From Apoderus coryli (lineage: Eukaryota > Arthropoda > Insecta > Coleoptera > Attelabidae), in NCBI GenBank assembly GCA_911728435.2, contig OU452200.1:39881715-39945714 (forward strand): a stretch of 64,000 bases of DNA. Direction: 5' to 3'. This document shows, piece after piece, positions 1 to 12,359 of this stretch. The notes under the pieces were generated by a model. It was not told the DNA's origin and ran no database searches. It saw nothing but the letters and a program-made list of their open reading frames with translations. Made by a program: the position numbers and the translations under genes. Numbering within the stretch: position 1 is the stretch's first letter; every line of letters begins with the position of its first letter.

Positions 1-1777
1 TTGTTTCAGACATTCATTTTTATACCAAAAAGTCCTGTTTCTTATCAAAGATTTAGTCAATCATAGCACAGGAAATAGTCCTAGATCTTAACTAGTTTAC
101 TTATAAAATTTTAGTTTTTATTTAAATATAAAATCACTAAGTATACTTACTTAGTTTATATAATATCATAACTGTTAAGTATACTTAATTAAATATTTTT
201 TTTATTATTTACGGTGTTTTTGTTACTTTAATGGTCTTTATTTGAACAAGAAACTATTTAGGGGTTAAGGCCGTAATTAACATCTTGGACAACTTAAAAA
301 TCTTCATTATCGGAACCTAGAAGACAACACAACCCAGATAAGTCCACAATTATCTGTTTCACATTGGTCGCGTTCATCACAACAAAGTTGATCAGGTAGC
401 AATTTTTAGAGCGATCCATTATTTCGTAATTCTGCTGAGCACACTTTTTGGACATGATACAACAAGATGTTAAGAACATGACAAACCCTAATTTATTTGG
501 TATTAATTTTAGTCGTCACAAAGAAAAATTAAAGTTTAGTCTATTAACTGTGTTATGTGTCATTCGTGACCACAGGCATAGAATAATGTTTTTCGACGAC
601 TGTTTTAGAATATAGATATTCTGATGTCAATAACTGTTACAGAATATTGAATATTCCGTAATAGTGTTACAGAATGACGTATTAAGGGTTGCCTATAACT
701 TTAGCGGAATTTATAATTACACAGCGGTGTTTTAGCGTAATTAATAAATATTCGTATCTCTAGAAATGGGTCAGATATATTTTAAATATATGTAACAACA
801 GTTTCACTTTTCAATATAATATCTTATTGAAATTTTTTTAAGTGTTTACATTTAAGTTTTGACAGAAGGACAAATTTTTAGGAATTTGTTTGACATATAT
901 GTCATTATTTTGAAAGTCTCTTATGTGTAATTCTTTATTTATATTATTTATCAGATATCTACTTATACACATTGAGCCTATCGGCTCAGGTGACAAATTT
1001 CCACTCGTTCAGAATATGCCACATTCCTCACTTGTTGCAGAATATACTATTACCACAGGCCACAAGGTATATCCGAAAATTGTTTATCAAACTTGTTTAT
1101 TTTTGGCACTGCACTGGTTTGTTTTATTTTATGCATTTGAAGACATAGCAACAATGTTGAATGTTGACAGAAATGACATATTCCATCGGTAGCGTAGCGT
1201 ATTTCAAATCTGAAAAATGGCGACCGCTACAAGAGCGCTCACAAAACTGATCAGTTAACAAAACACGCGTTCAGCAGAAAATTGATATCGCTCCGCTAGC
1301 GCTATGTTGCGATGAACGCGACATTTGTTATGCCCGTTAGAAAAAACCAGCATAACCTTCTTGAATCAATGTGCTAAGTGGGGATAATATCCTGTCTATA
1401 ATATTATTTTACCTTTGCAGTCCTATTGGTGACGTCAAGTCTAGTCTTCTGTAGTTACAGTTTCCGCCAGCGGTTATAAAATACAAATAATTTAATGTCA
1501 AACCCTGCATTTTTATTTAATATAAATTAATGGCAGTTAATTAAATTAACAAAATTATATTTTTATCACGCATCACTGTACCATTGTCTTTATAAAGACA
1601 ATGTCTGTACATAATAATCAAATTATAGGTTTTCCATTTCTAATAATTACCAGTTTTCGTATAAACTTGGCTTAAAATAATATGACATCTGACGTAGAAA
1701 TATTGGAATCTAATGTATGTTTTGTTTACGTTTTCAGATAAATATTTTCCTTGTATTTAAATTTAAAGAAAATTAAA
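1..1777. other. Upstream region, no gene recognised
   Basis: AT-rich sequence before Cog7. Short open frames on both strands (for example 294-479 minus and 923-1192 plus) match no family I know and look like chance frames. A 1180-1340 patch is richer in GC and has several GCG/CGC words; it might be a CpG-rich promoter or the end of an old element, but I cannot decide. The Cog7 transcription start should lie near its 3' end. Confidence 0.5.
1582..1603. repeat. 22-bp perfect palindrome, copy 1
   Basis: The arm CATTGTCTTTA is followed at once by its reverse complement. The identical 22-bp palindrome occurs again at 58565-58586. The flanks differ (ACC/TCTG here, AAAG/ACC there), so this is a shared short palindrome and not part of a longer visible repeat. 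Confidence 0.8.
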
Positions 1778-4700
1778 ATGGTAAAATAACATTGTATTTA
1801 TTTATAATAATATAATTATTTAGCTAATTTTGATTTCAGGATATTAGTGCATTTTCTAATGACAATTTCGATACCAAATCATGGATTAATAATGTTTTAA
1901 AAAATTCGAATGAAAAGGATGTAAGTACCATAATTAATGGGTTTAGTATATAGTTAGCTGATTTTTCTATACAACATAATGTTAACGAGTTCTTTTATTT
2001 ATATTAGACTAATTATACCACAAGTTTAGTAATGAAACTCCAACTTTACGTCCAACAAGTGAATAATGCTTTGGAACAAACTAGTCAACAAGTATTGGCT
2101 TCAATGCCTAAAATAATCAGAGACACTAGAAATTTGCAGCAAGAGGCGATAACATTGAAGGAAAAGATGGCAACAGTTAAAGAAGAAATTATACTAATTG
2201 AACATGATACGAGAAAATCGATTAATACAATTGAAAAGTTAGATAACCTGAAAAATAAACTGCTTTTAGCTAAGCAGGGACTACATGAGAGTGATAATTG
2301 GACAGTATTAGGTCAGTTTTATGCATATAAATACTTCTTACTATTGCTTATGCATGTCATTTTGTAGTTAATGACTTGGAGGAAGTATTTGATTCCAAAA
2401 ACATTGAGAATATATCAAGTAAAATACTAGGAATGCAAAATTCGTTAAAATTGTTAGTTAATGTTGTTGATTACGAAGATAGAAAATTGCAATTGGAGGG
2501 TTTAAAGAATAGACTAGAAGCAATCGCGAGCCCATTGATTGTGCAAGCGTTTACAACGTTAAATAAAGGTTTGTTTAAAATAAACTGAGTTAAAGAGAGT
2601 AAATTTGCAATTATTTTTTCATTAGAGCAATCTTTATTATTCGTACGGATATTCACATCAATCGGCCGTATATCTCAGCTAGTAAAATACTACGCAAAGT
2701 GTCAGAAAGACATTCTAATCAAGAAATGGCGTGACCAACTAGAAATCGAACAAGACGAATCGGTGAATCAATGGATTCATAATTACTACGATATATTGCT
2801 GTCGAATTGGCATACGCAACACAAATGGTTCAATTCAGTGTTTGTTGGTCAATCGGCTGTGGATACCCTTATCGATGCTTATGTTGATGTTTTGACGTCA
2901 CTTGATCCATCGTTGAATGTCTGCATTGATGCTGCATTAAAACAAGTGCCAGATAAATTAGCCTGCTTGCAGGAGATTAAAGATACCACTAAACAGTTTG
3001 CTGATAATATGATTGGTATTGTTGAGCAGTATTCGCAAGGTAGGAAGTGTTTCTTTTTGCTTCTGATAATTCTCTTAAGCATTCATTATATCATTATTTT
3101 CACAATACACTTTAAGTCCTTTAAATAGTGCTACAAACACTGTTACCAAGCATACTAACGTACAAAATACCATATTCAATCTCAATTCAAGCTAACAATA
3201 AATCAGGGGCCCGACGCTGAAGCGGACCAAGTCCAAAAATTAAAAAAACAGTCAAAGAAGTTTTTAAATTGCTATTATTTTTAATTTTGTGTGTGGGAGT
3301 AGCCTCAACGTTTTAGAAACGAAAATATGGAAAACCGTGATTCCCAGAATGTTTTTGGACTTGATTCCCTATTAGTTCACCACGTTTCCTTAAACCAAAC
3401 AGGCTTAGGCCGCTTAAAGATTCTGTAAGTTTAAATGAGTGAGTCTATTCATGATGATTTTCCAAACCAAACTAACCAAAAAACGACTTCTAACGGGTTT
3501 CATATGTCATTCTCTTACAGGTGTTATTGATCCAGAGAAAACCAAGAAATTCCTGCAAGCCATCTACGCTCATATCATCCCGTATGTATCAAAATATGCG
3601 GCATACGAGCAAGCTACATTACTAAAACAATTCTCCTCATCCAACTGCATTAAAGATGAGTTACAAGATACCATACAAGCTCTCGGCTTGAGCATACCGA
3701 TTATCATCGATCTAGTGAAAGAAGCGAAACGTCGGTGTGGATCCATCACAGAAAATTGCGGATATTGCGGTCTTCTAATTGCTTTACGAGCATTACTTTC
3801 CAACTATGCTGGGTATTATAAAGTGGCTTTGCGTCAGATTGAAAGAAACAGAAATAAATCTGCTAAACCAGATTGGGACACATTTAAATTGTGTTTATCG
3901 CTGTTGCAAAACACCGGAGAAATGTTATTGAGAATTCAACAGTTTGAAAAAGAATTGACCAATAGTATATTAATGGAAACGAATATCAAGACGTTTGATG
4001 TTGATTTTAAGTTATTACTTTTGGCTGATAGTGATTTGAAAGAGTTTGAATCGTTGATAAAGTGTGTGACTGACGGTACACAGTTGTCACTTCTAGATCA
4101 GTCTGTTATGGAGTTTAGTAGATTGTGCGGTGACATTCATCATACGATTTACCAGGTGGTGTTTGGTTCTATCGCCACACATTTGGATATTGTCCAGTCT
4201 GCGCAAACTTGGGCGCAGTTTGATATGTCAACGTTGCATAATTCTGATTTGCCGGATTATAGTTTTTCACCGCAGGAGTATATTACGCAGGTATTCTTTT
4301 AATAATTTTATTGACACAAACTACACACTGAGAGAATGCATTCTAATTTCTCATTCCAAGCTGCAAAGACAAGATAAATGAAAGAAATCGTCCCACAAAA
4401 TCTTTCACGTTCATGTGCACAGTAACCGAATCTTATCCTGGGAAAAATAAGGGGTCAATAACACGATGATTAGTGGATACAGCCCAATCTTTTGGATATT
4501 CTGCAAACCTTTGTATGCATCAATTTCGAAATGGCGTTCGTCGTTAAATATATATTTAAATCATTACTTGATTGCCTTCTTTCCAAGGCTTAATTAATTT
4601 TTATTCTTGAATCAACTGTATTTTTGTAGCCTCAGATTTTAAATCTGAAGTGAGTGGAAGTATCATTAGTTAGTGTCACATTTAGCTAAGTCTGTAAATC

Positions 4701-7433
4701 TTATGTATTCAAGGGACCTAGTTTTGACAATTGACATAAGTGTAAGGCAACAAGATGTTTTTGGCGACATCTAGTGTGAGCAGGCAATATGCTCGGTGAA
4801 ACACAGTTATACAGCTTATACTAGCACGAGAGACGACTGACATGCCAGAATTGTAAGAAAGAGCATGTGATGCGTTTGTTAATAATGTTGTTAAAATAAA
4901 ATAAAGAAAGTCAACCATCGCAGTTATTATATACTACATTTTGTAAGTTTCACCAACATTAAGCTTTACCGCAGCAATGTTTTCTTCTGAGCGAGTCTCA
5001 CGATGCAGTTGCCCATAATACATTTTTATTATGGAAAAAAAATTGTCAGTTGTTCCATATTGACCAAGAGACAACTAACCTCAAAGTTTTTACTTGACAT
5101 AATTTAGAAAAACTATGGGCTGTTTGCTAGAAATGGCAACCAATTTAAATTTGGAAGATCAAACTAAATTAAATAACTATTTGGTCAAACCTTGTAGTTC
5201 TTTGGCTGTGCTAAAAGTGACACATTTTTTTTTCTATTAGTTTTGACAATATTTCTTTATAGATATTGTTATGTCTGAGTCCTATAATAGCTAAAGGAGA
5301 TACCTGTGACGACAATGCTAGGATTTAGAATGGTTGTAGTTAAAACATTGAGATATAAGGAGACGCTATAAGCATTATTTTACATTGTACAGAAACGGGT
5401 GCATTGGGTGGGGCGTAAGCGCATACCAATATGGCGGATTCTCCAGAGCCGCATTAACTATTTTTGTTGACGTTTTTGCTTTTAATTTGCAGCTTGGGTT
5501 TATACTTTATTTTCAAATATTATGCAGTGTACAAAATACTTAAATATAGGTAATTATTGATATTTGATACCTAAATCCAGGAATAAAAGACGTTAGTACT
5601 TTATAAATTATATATTAATACCCCTTAAACAAAACAATTTTATTTAAATGTTGCGCTATGCTTATCCACTTTATTTTTACTTAAATAATACATCCTAGTC
5701 CTAGTCGCAATAGATTTGATCAGTAAATGTATATGGTTATCAAACACTGATTTGATCAAAACCGTGCACAACTAAATTAGGAAAAATATTACTATTTACA
5801 AATTCCTTTAAAACAAGGTTTATTATGAATCCTGCGGACAACTTTTCATTAGTAGCTACTACAAGATTTTTTATGATCTTTTCGGATTGGAAGCAAACGT
5901 CTAAAACATCTTTTGAAGGAATTTGTAAATCCTTTTTTTGCCTTCATTTTAATAAAAGAATAACACTTTTTAATGCATCTCGACATTCTCTGCAAATAAT
6001 TTGCTTCTTTAAACTAAAAACAACAAATCCAGCAATATAAACAATAATGAATTTCGAAAATTCAGAAAATGGTCCAGGAAGGTAATCATGGTCTGGATAA
6101 ATTATATTTGTGTACATTTCTCGTTAGTATCCAATTAATTCGAGACACATATTCTGTCCAGATATGCAGTATCTTTAGAAAATCTAAAAACTAGAATATG
6201 TTTTTAACACACATTTAGGGGTCTTTTTTACTAGAAAGTGATGAAAAAGTAGAGAGTTTGAGAGTAGAAATCAAGTAAAGGAATTTGTAAAAAAAAAACT
6301 ACAATGCACGTATCAATTGTTCAGTGCAGAAAGAGAATGCTACCAGACTCCTATAATAATGTGTTTTAATAAGTTCGCCTAAAAAAACCCTAAATACGTC
6401 CATGTACAATGTTTACAATATTTGGTACATACCTATGAAACGTTATTTCTGATATTTTCTGGTCGATTTCACTTCTACTACTGCAACTACGCACAGCACA
6501 GGACACCATTATAGTATATTGTCAAATAACCGTCCAAAAAAACACGAAAAACTTAAGTAAACTTGTAAAATACTCGTAAATAACACTATAAACTTGAAAG
6601 CACGACAAATGATAGATATCGTATACCAAAATGGCGTACCTGCACCCGCTTTTGGCCACGTTAGAGCGTCTCCCCCCACCTCAATGAGTTAAAACTAACT
6701 TGGCATGCTGGACCATAGAAGACTCCTGTAAGAATTCATAGTGCCAAGACTGCCGAACTCCCCAGTTTTATTTTCCTCAAATATACTACATTGGTATGCC
6801 AAAACTTATTATTTACTTTAACACACATTTTGACGAAAAATGACAGCGGCAAAACTTGCTGACGGTCCCTTTGAGCTATCCAACTCCACGTTGCCGCAAC
6901 TTTTTAAGCTATTAGTACTTCAGAGAAAAAATATACGAACTTTTACAAATTTTAGATTGGACAATATTTAATGACAATCCCACAGCATATGGAGCCATTC
7001 CTGTTTGGTGATAATCCATCACTAACGTGTGCTCTCAAAGCCGTGGATATAGAATATGCTAATGCTATCGATAGTGAAGGTGCATTAGCTGAAATATTTT
7101 TGAAAGTCATCGCTCGAGGATTATGTCAGACATATTGTGATAAAATATTGTCAATTTGTGAATTGAGTCAGGCAGCTAGTCGGCAGTTGTCGCATGATAT
7201 ACGTAAGTAGTAGTTATTAACTAACTAAAAGAATAACAATTATTTTTTATTTATTTTTTGCAGATTATTTGAGCAACGTTTTACAAGATTTAGGCTTACA
7301 ATTATCCGACAACCTTCAGCAAATATCAGCATTGCTCAAAATACCATCGGACCAATATCAAGTCCAGAGTATTGGATACTCGCCAAGATATGTGGCAGCA
7401 ATACGACAAATACGAAACATAACTTCAAATTAA
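1778..7433 (+). CDS. Cog7: Conserved oligomeric Golgi complex subunit 7 (COG7), 8 exons
   Basis: COG7 is a lobe-B subunit of the COG tethering complex, which acts in retrograde transport within the Golgi and keeps glycosylation enzymes in place. Exons: 1778-1780, 1840-1920, 2008-2311, 2368-2568, 2626-3039, 3521-4290, 6956-7202, 7264-7433. All introns are GT-AG, phases agree throughout, and the joined frame is 2190 nt (729 aa), near the family's usual length. The N-terminus reads MDISAFSNDNFDTKSWIN, typical of insect COG7; residues about 35-130 are coiled-coil-like (KLQLYVQQVNNALEQTSQQV), as in other COG subunits. Exon 7 carries IGQYLMTIPQHMEPFL, and the C-terminus is GYSPRYVAAIRQIRNITSN. The first coding exon supplies only the ATG; this is inferred from a donor right after an ATG, 59 bp before exon 2. 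Intron 6 (2665 bp) holds a P-like transposon. ATTAAA at 7746-7751 is a possible poly(A) signal. Confidence 0.93.
4747..4835 (-). repeat. Dispersed repeat R1 (AGATGT-GGCGACATCT core)
   Basis: A core with a short stem (AGATGT paired with ACATCT) is followed by GTGTGAGCAGGCAATATG and then GCTTATACTAGCACGA. Related copies lie at about 25884-26090, 44753-44890, 45070-45240 and, inverted, 45250-45430. In the minus orientation the 25.9-kb copy ends in AATAAAG plus ATT repeats, which suggests a SINE or LINE-mobilised short element. This copy lies in Cog7 intron 6. Confidence 0.65.
5346..6686 (-). mobile_element. P-element-like transposon, internally deleted, in Cog7 intron 6
   Basis: The ends are inverted: CATTGAG...GGAGACGCT on the left, and the right end read in reverse is CATTGAGGTGGGGGGAGACGCT. 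The element is flanked by the perfect 8-bp direct repeat AGTTAAAA (5338-5345 and 6687-6694), the duplication size of P elements. On the minus strand a THAP-type first exon begins at 6509 (MVSCAVRSCSSRSE...ITFHR) and ends at 6433 before GTATGT. Near the far end, about 6060-5790, is a P-transposase C-terminal relic: IVYIAGFVVFSLKKQIICRECRDAL, then a stop, then IPSKDVLDVCFQSEKIIKNL. The middle of the transposase is missing, so this copy is non-autonomous. Confidence 0.8.
6433..6509 (-). pseudogene. THAP-domain first exon of the P-like element
   Basis: THAP domains are C2CH zinc fingers and form the DNA-binding N-terminus of P-type transposases. The exon is 77 nt (25 codons plus 2), starts with ATG and reads MVSCAVRSC, giving the first Cys pair (C-x4-C), then ITFHR. 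The donor GTATGT follows. It ends in phase 2, as do the other three THAP exons in this window. No partner exon with the second Cys-His pair was found in the 1.3-kb element. Confidence 0.7.
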
Positions 7434-7745
7434 AAATGTTTGATTACATTAGTAGTAGTAATCTGATATGCTTATACAGGGCTATCCAAATTCCGTATCC
7501 ACCATTGGGTGTGGGTAATTTAGAATATCTGTTTGACATTATTAAGAGAAAGCGTTATCATTGATTTCCAAAGCGTTCTAGATAACCACTTGGAAACTAG
7601 AATTCGAAGATTCAGTAATTTGCCTAAGTTATGTGGCTTATTTGATAGCCTATTTGTTTACTGTATTTTTTTTTAATACCAACGTTAGTTTTAACTTTAG
7701 GGTAAAATTATACGCTGTAAATACTTTGTAAATTTTTTAATAAGA

Positions 7746-7803
7746 ATTAAATACACTATCTACAACTGTTTTTAAGTTATTTCATTAAAAATAAAATATT
7801 TAT
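7746..7803. promoter_or_regulatory. Convergent poly(A) signals of Cog7 and PRPF4
   Basis: ATTAAA (7746-7751, plus) lies about 310 bp after the Cog7 stop. AATAAA on the minus strand (about 7798-7803) lies about 10 bp after the PRPF4 stop codon. The two genes converge and their 3' ends probably meet or overlap here. This is inferred from motif and position only. Confidence 0.45.
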
Positions 7804-7811
7804 TATGATTA

Positions 7812-10368
7812 TTAATTAAATTCTGGCGCCCACAACTTAAACGTCCTATCATACGAACTTGTCGCAATAAAACTATTATCAGGCGAAATATCCACTGACA
7901 TAATTTTACCATCATGTCCTGACAGCGTTTTCAATGGTTGCCATGTTCTGTTTGTCCACAGTTTCACTGTATTATCATATGAGGCTGTAACGAGGTAATT
8001 TCCTTCGTTTCTCTGGAATTTCACATCTGATATGAGGTTGGTGTGAGATGGGATGGTGTAGAGGGATGCGCGCTTGCGCAGATCCCAAATCTTGCATGTG
8101 TTATCTTCGCTGGCAGTGGCGATGTGGTAACCGTTTGGTGAAAAGTCAATACCTGGAAACACACGAATAAGTTACTCACACCTCAAATACAAGCAGATTG
8201 TGACTATTTGTTCCAAGCGTCTTCAGCTACAGATAAATAATAATAAACGTCTTTATCATTCATTATCAGAGAGCGTAAAGCATTCACAGTGTTTGCTGAT
8301 TTCAAATTATTTAACAAAATTGATACCACCTAAGATTCGATTGTATTACAAAATGATTTAAATAATGTTGAATGTTTCAAAAATAATAAAATACCTTTAA
8401 GTAAATACCAAAAAATTTTAAATCATGATATTTACCCATAAATTGAACTATATTATGGCAGACTATTTTATTGAAAACATTAACTTAAACAAAGTAAAAT
8501 AAATTCTAGATCTTGGAATTACATTCTTAATAAGAAATTCCGAAGGTTTTAAAATCTCCATAGTCAACAAATTATATAACCCAATCTGGAGTATGCGTTA
8601 CAAATATGGTTGCCAACCAACTTCTGAAATTCAAACTTGATTGAAAAAATTTCCTAATATTTCTTCATGTTCGAGAAAACAGGATGTATCTGTATATGGT
8701 GTCTTATAGGTCAATGTTACGAGTTTCGTCACTTGTATACCTCATTATTAATAGAAGGGCTGCACGTTGATTGATTTTTTTGAGCTGTAGAGTGCCAAAG
8801 ATTAATGTCAGGATCTTGAACAGGGACCTTTTTACTTATAGCACATATAAAAAACCATTAAATTCTATGACACAATTGTGTACTGAATTCTAGAACAATA
8901 CAGATGTTGATTTATTCTTCGGCAATCTTGAAACACTATTTTCCTTAGCTGTTTAATTTGCAACCTAGGATTTTAATGATAATTGTATAAATTAATGTTT
9001 TTTGAGTACTGTGTGATATTAAGTAAGTTACTTTTTAATATAGAGACCGTCTGCCTACACCGTAGTTTGTAAGTTGGTCTATGTTTGTCATTACTAGATA
9101 ATGTTTCCTTTAGATGTAAATACTTGCCGAAAGTGTTTGTAATGATTATCAATAAATAAATAAAAACAAGAAAACATTAACTTACCAAAAATGGATTTTA
9201 AATGCCCCTCCATAAACATGATACACCTTCCAGTTCTCAAATCCCACACTCTCCCAAATGAATCCAAACCACCAGTAGCACACACAGAACCATCTGTCTG
9301 AAACGATATACAATACACCGGTTTAACATGACCCTCTTGATGCAAAACCTCCGTACATTGCTCCAAATCCCACAAACGCCAAGAGGAATCAAAACAACAC
9401 GTTCCCAAAAATCTACCAGATGGATGGAATGCAATTCTAGACACCCTGTGTGGAACATGGCCGTCGATATCGGCGATCGGTTCCTCGCTTTTAAAATTCC
9501 ATAACTTAACAGAACCATCAGAAGCGCATGATGCCATATTACAAATACCGTCGTCCTGATTTATTGTGGCATTTGGATGAAACACTATCGCTCCAACATT
9601 ACATGTATGACCTTTTAAAGTCTGTTTTAGTTCACAATCCGGTACTGACCACACCTTACATAAGCCACTCCAGGACGCGGTGGCTAAAAGTTGCGAATTC
9701 GGGCTAAACTGACAATATGATATAGGTCTAGTATCACCAATTTGACTTGAATATATTGACATAACTTGTAACTTTTTCTGCAATTCTTGTGACTTGGCCG
9801 TTTTGGTAGTTGACGGCAGTTGTGAGTTTTGTCGAGCTTCTTCGAGCCGTAATTTCGATCGCGGTAGCGAATACTCTGCAATCCATAATCGTGCGATTCG
9901 TAAAGTATCTGGACCTTCATGATACCAGGTTTGTTCTTGGTCTTTTTCAAATTGTTTTCGTTCCTCTTCAGCTTCTCTTTTTATCACCGAATCTTCTCCT
10001 AGTCGACTTAGAATATCTCTTAATCTGCTTCTTCTATCAGCAGGACCTTCTCCGAATAGACATATGGGTTCTCCAAGTTGTCTTAAGTTACGTTTCACTT
10101 CTCCATCGTCAGTTGAAACATTGATAGATCTCGCTTTGCGTCTCCTTTCAAATTCCTCTAAAAGAGCTTGTTTGTCTTTCGACATCGCATCCTCCAGTTC
10201 CATGTATTCGCTAGGCTCCTGCGGTGGAACTGGGGTAGCTGGTGATTTCTGGGAGTCATTACTTTCCTCATCTTGAGCCGCTTCTAAGCGCGCTCGTTCG
10301 GCCTCTTCTAGCGATCCATAATGGATAGTTTTTGGTTTCTTCGCGTATTGGAGCTCTTCGTCAGACAT
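7812..10368 (-). CDS. PRPF4: U4/U6 snRNP protein PRP4 (PRPF4), WD40 spliceosome subunit
   Basis: PRPF4 is a U4/U6-specific protein of the tri-snRNP that binds PRPF3 and cyclophilin H; it acts in the nucleus. Two exons, 10368-9186 and 8152-7812, are joined across a GTAAGT...CAG intron (9185-8153) in phase 1. The product is 507 aa, close to the family length. Residues about 80-125 carry the PRP4 N-terminal motif ([23 protein letters not shown]...LRDIL). From about residue 205 there are seven WD-type repeats, with clear GH...D...WD units such as [46 protein letters not shown] and RTFKLWA. The start is the first ATG of the frame ([13 protein letters not shown]). A long reading into the intron after ...GHLKSIFG is not coding. 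The 1-kb intron shows no recognisable element. Confidence 0.95.
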
Positions 10369-12359
10369 TATTTACTAATTTTAAGTAATAAAATTATCTA
10401 CAAATTAAGTTTACGATTTCTGGATTATGCTGTCTTGTCTTCACTAAAAAGGTCACACAGCCAGCGATCCAGTCCTACTAAAGGTGTGCACTTCAGCACA
10501 TCTAAACTTCGTTCGTGCCTTTCGAGGATTAACTTTTGTTATTTATAAACCTAAAATTTGACCACTAGGTTATTACTTTTTTTAATATTTGCCTTCACCC
10601 AAGCACTAGGTTATGTTATGTCGTTAACACTGTATTATTATTGATTAGTTATACAATAAAGTTTATTTATTTATTAAACGGACTTCATGTATGTTCCATA
10701 CCATCACGGACTATGTTCGGTTACTGCTTGGGTCAATGAATAATATTTATTCATTGGCTTGGGTTTGGATTGTTTTAATTTTTAGGTTATGGACTTTTTG
10801 CAAATTTTAGGTTATGTTCAGACTTCAGTCTTCTTTTTTTTGAAAGATCATGTACCTAAAACAAAATAGCTAGCCATTTGATCTCACTTTTTTCATTTTT
10901 ATTTAATTTTAGTAATTTGTGATATTATACTTAAGATTTGTTAAAACTAAAAATAATAATTGTATGTGAACAGAAATTATAATTTCTACTTTATATTAAC
11001 TCGGACAGTTACTTTACTTCTAAACATAATTACTATTTTGATATTCGAACGCCACATCCCTATTACAATTCTCTTTGTCAAGCGAGCCAGTGTCAGCTCT
11101 AATACCAACATAACAAATTGGCAAAAATCCCCAAAATTTTTCCATTTTTTTCTAAATTCAACATTCCTGTGTATATACCGTGGGAAGAAAGAAAGAGGAC
11201 AACAAACACCTCAAAGAATATGAGAAGAACAGGAAAGGAAAATAAACATAAAAAACCACCTTCCTGTCCCTTTTTCGTTCGTTCATCTCTTTCTACTTAT
11301 TTTTTGCTCAAAAATTGGAGAGAACAAAGACAAAGATAAAGCGCATTATCAAAATGTTTAAATCTTATTGTTTTATATAATCAATTTAATACATAATATA
11401 ATGATAATTATTATGCTTATTACATTTATGTAAACTTTTAAGGAAACCCGGAAATAAAGATTAAGATCAATTTAAAGGCCAAATAAAAAATTCGAACGTT
11501 TGTTTTGTTATTACACGGCGTCCATTGAACTTGACATGTAGTAGCGGGGTCGGGGGTATAGATTTTTCTCTTTCTTTCCCAGGATTGTGAAAAATTCTCA
11601 AGTTTATAAAAATAAAATATGAAAGGCCTAATTACCATCGGTACAGTCGGCGTAGTCAATTTTATTAAATTTTGACCCGGTTTTGAGTTTGTGGGTATTT
11701 GCCATGTCTGTATTTTATTATGCCGTTACTTCAATCTAAAAAAGTTCAGTTTCTTTTCAACAACGGCAACGGCAACGCGAGTGTGATTAGAAAAAAAGTG
11801 GGGAAACCTAGAAAATAAGGCCATTTTTTTAATATGATTTTTTAAGACGGGTTGGTTATTGATTCGTTTCAAAGGCTTGGCCGGCTAATGCTAATATCAT
11901 ACGGACTATACTAGATGGTCTTACGTGTTTTCTATTGGCTCACTGACTCATAAAAAAAACAACGAAGAAGCAAAAAATTTTTATCGGAATTTTCCAAATG
12001 AGTGAACATTTACATATACGTCTCCAAATTTTGAGAAAATTGCAGATTTCTATTAATGTGTACAAGCAACACAAACAAACAAACAAGTGGGAAGAAATAA
12101 AACCAATGTGAATATTGTGATGTTTTTAATTTTAAAAATATTAGGTATTCGCGTACAATAGTAATAATGGAGTCGAAAATAATTTGAAATTAAAAAAGTG
12201 AGAGTGGGTATTGATTATTTTTTTAAAAGTAAGTTTGCTGACTCATTTACGCGGAAATATACAACAAAAACACAGTAGTTTTAACTAATTTTGTGCAAAT
12301 AATAATTTAAAGTGTTAACATAACCAATAAAAACAAGTGTCCAAAGGAAATAAACAAAA
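10369..12359. other. Intergenic region between PRPF4 and the BTB gene
   Basis: PRPF4 and the BTB gene are divergent across this 2-kb gap, which must hold both promoters. I see no convincing TATA box. An inverted repeat, CAATGAATAA-TAT-TTATTCATTG, lies at 10733-10755. A run of CAACGGCAACGGCAACGCGAG near 11760 stands out from the AT-rich background. The sequence just before 12360 is AT-rich and looks like 5' untranslated leader. Confidence 0.5.

Noticed and set aside
923..1192. 89-codon open frame upstream of Cog7
   Set aside because: No recognisable family, no good splice or promoter context; likely chance.
9810..10124. Open frame of 104 codons opposite PRPF4
   Set aside because: Antisense shadow of the PRPF4 exon, which has clear homology in the other strand.
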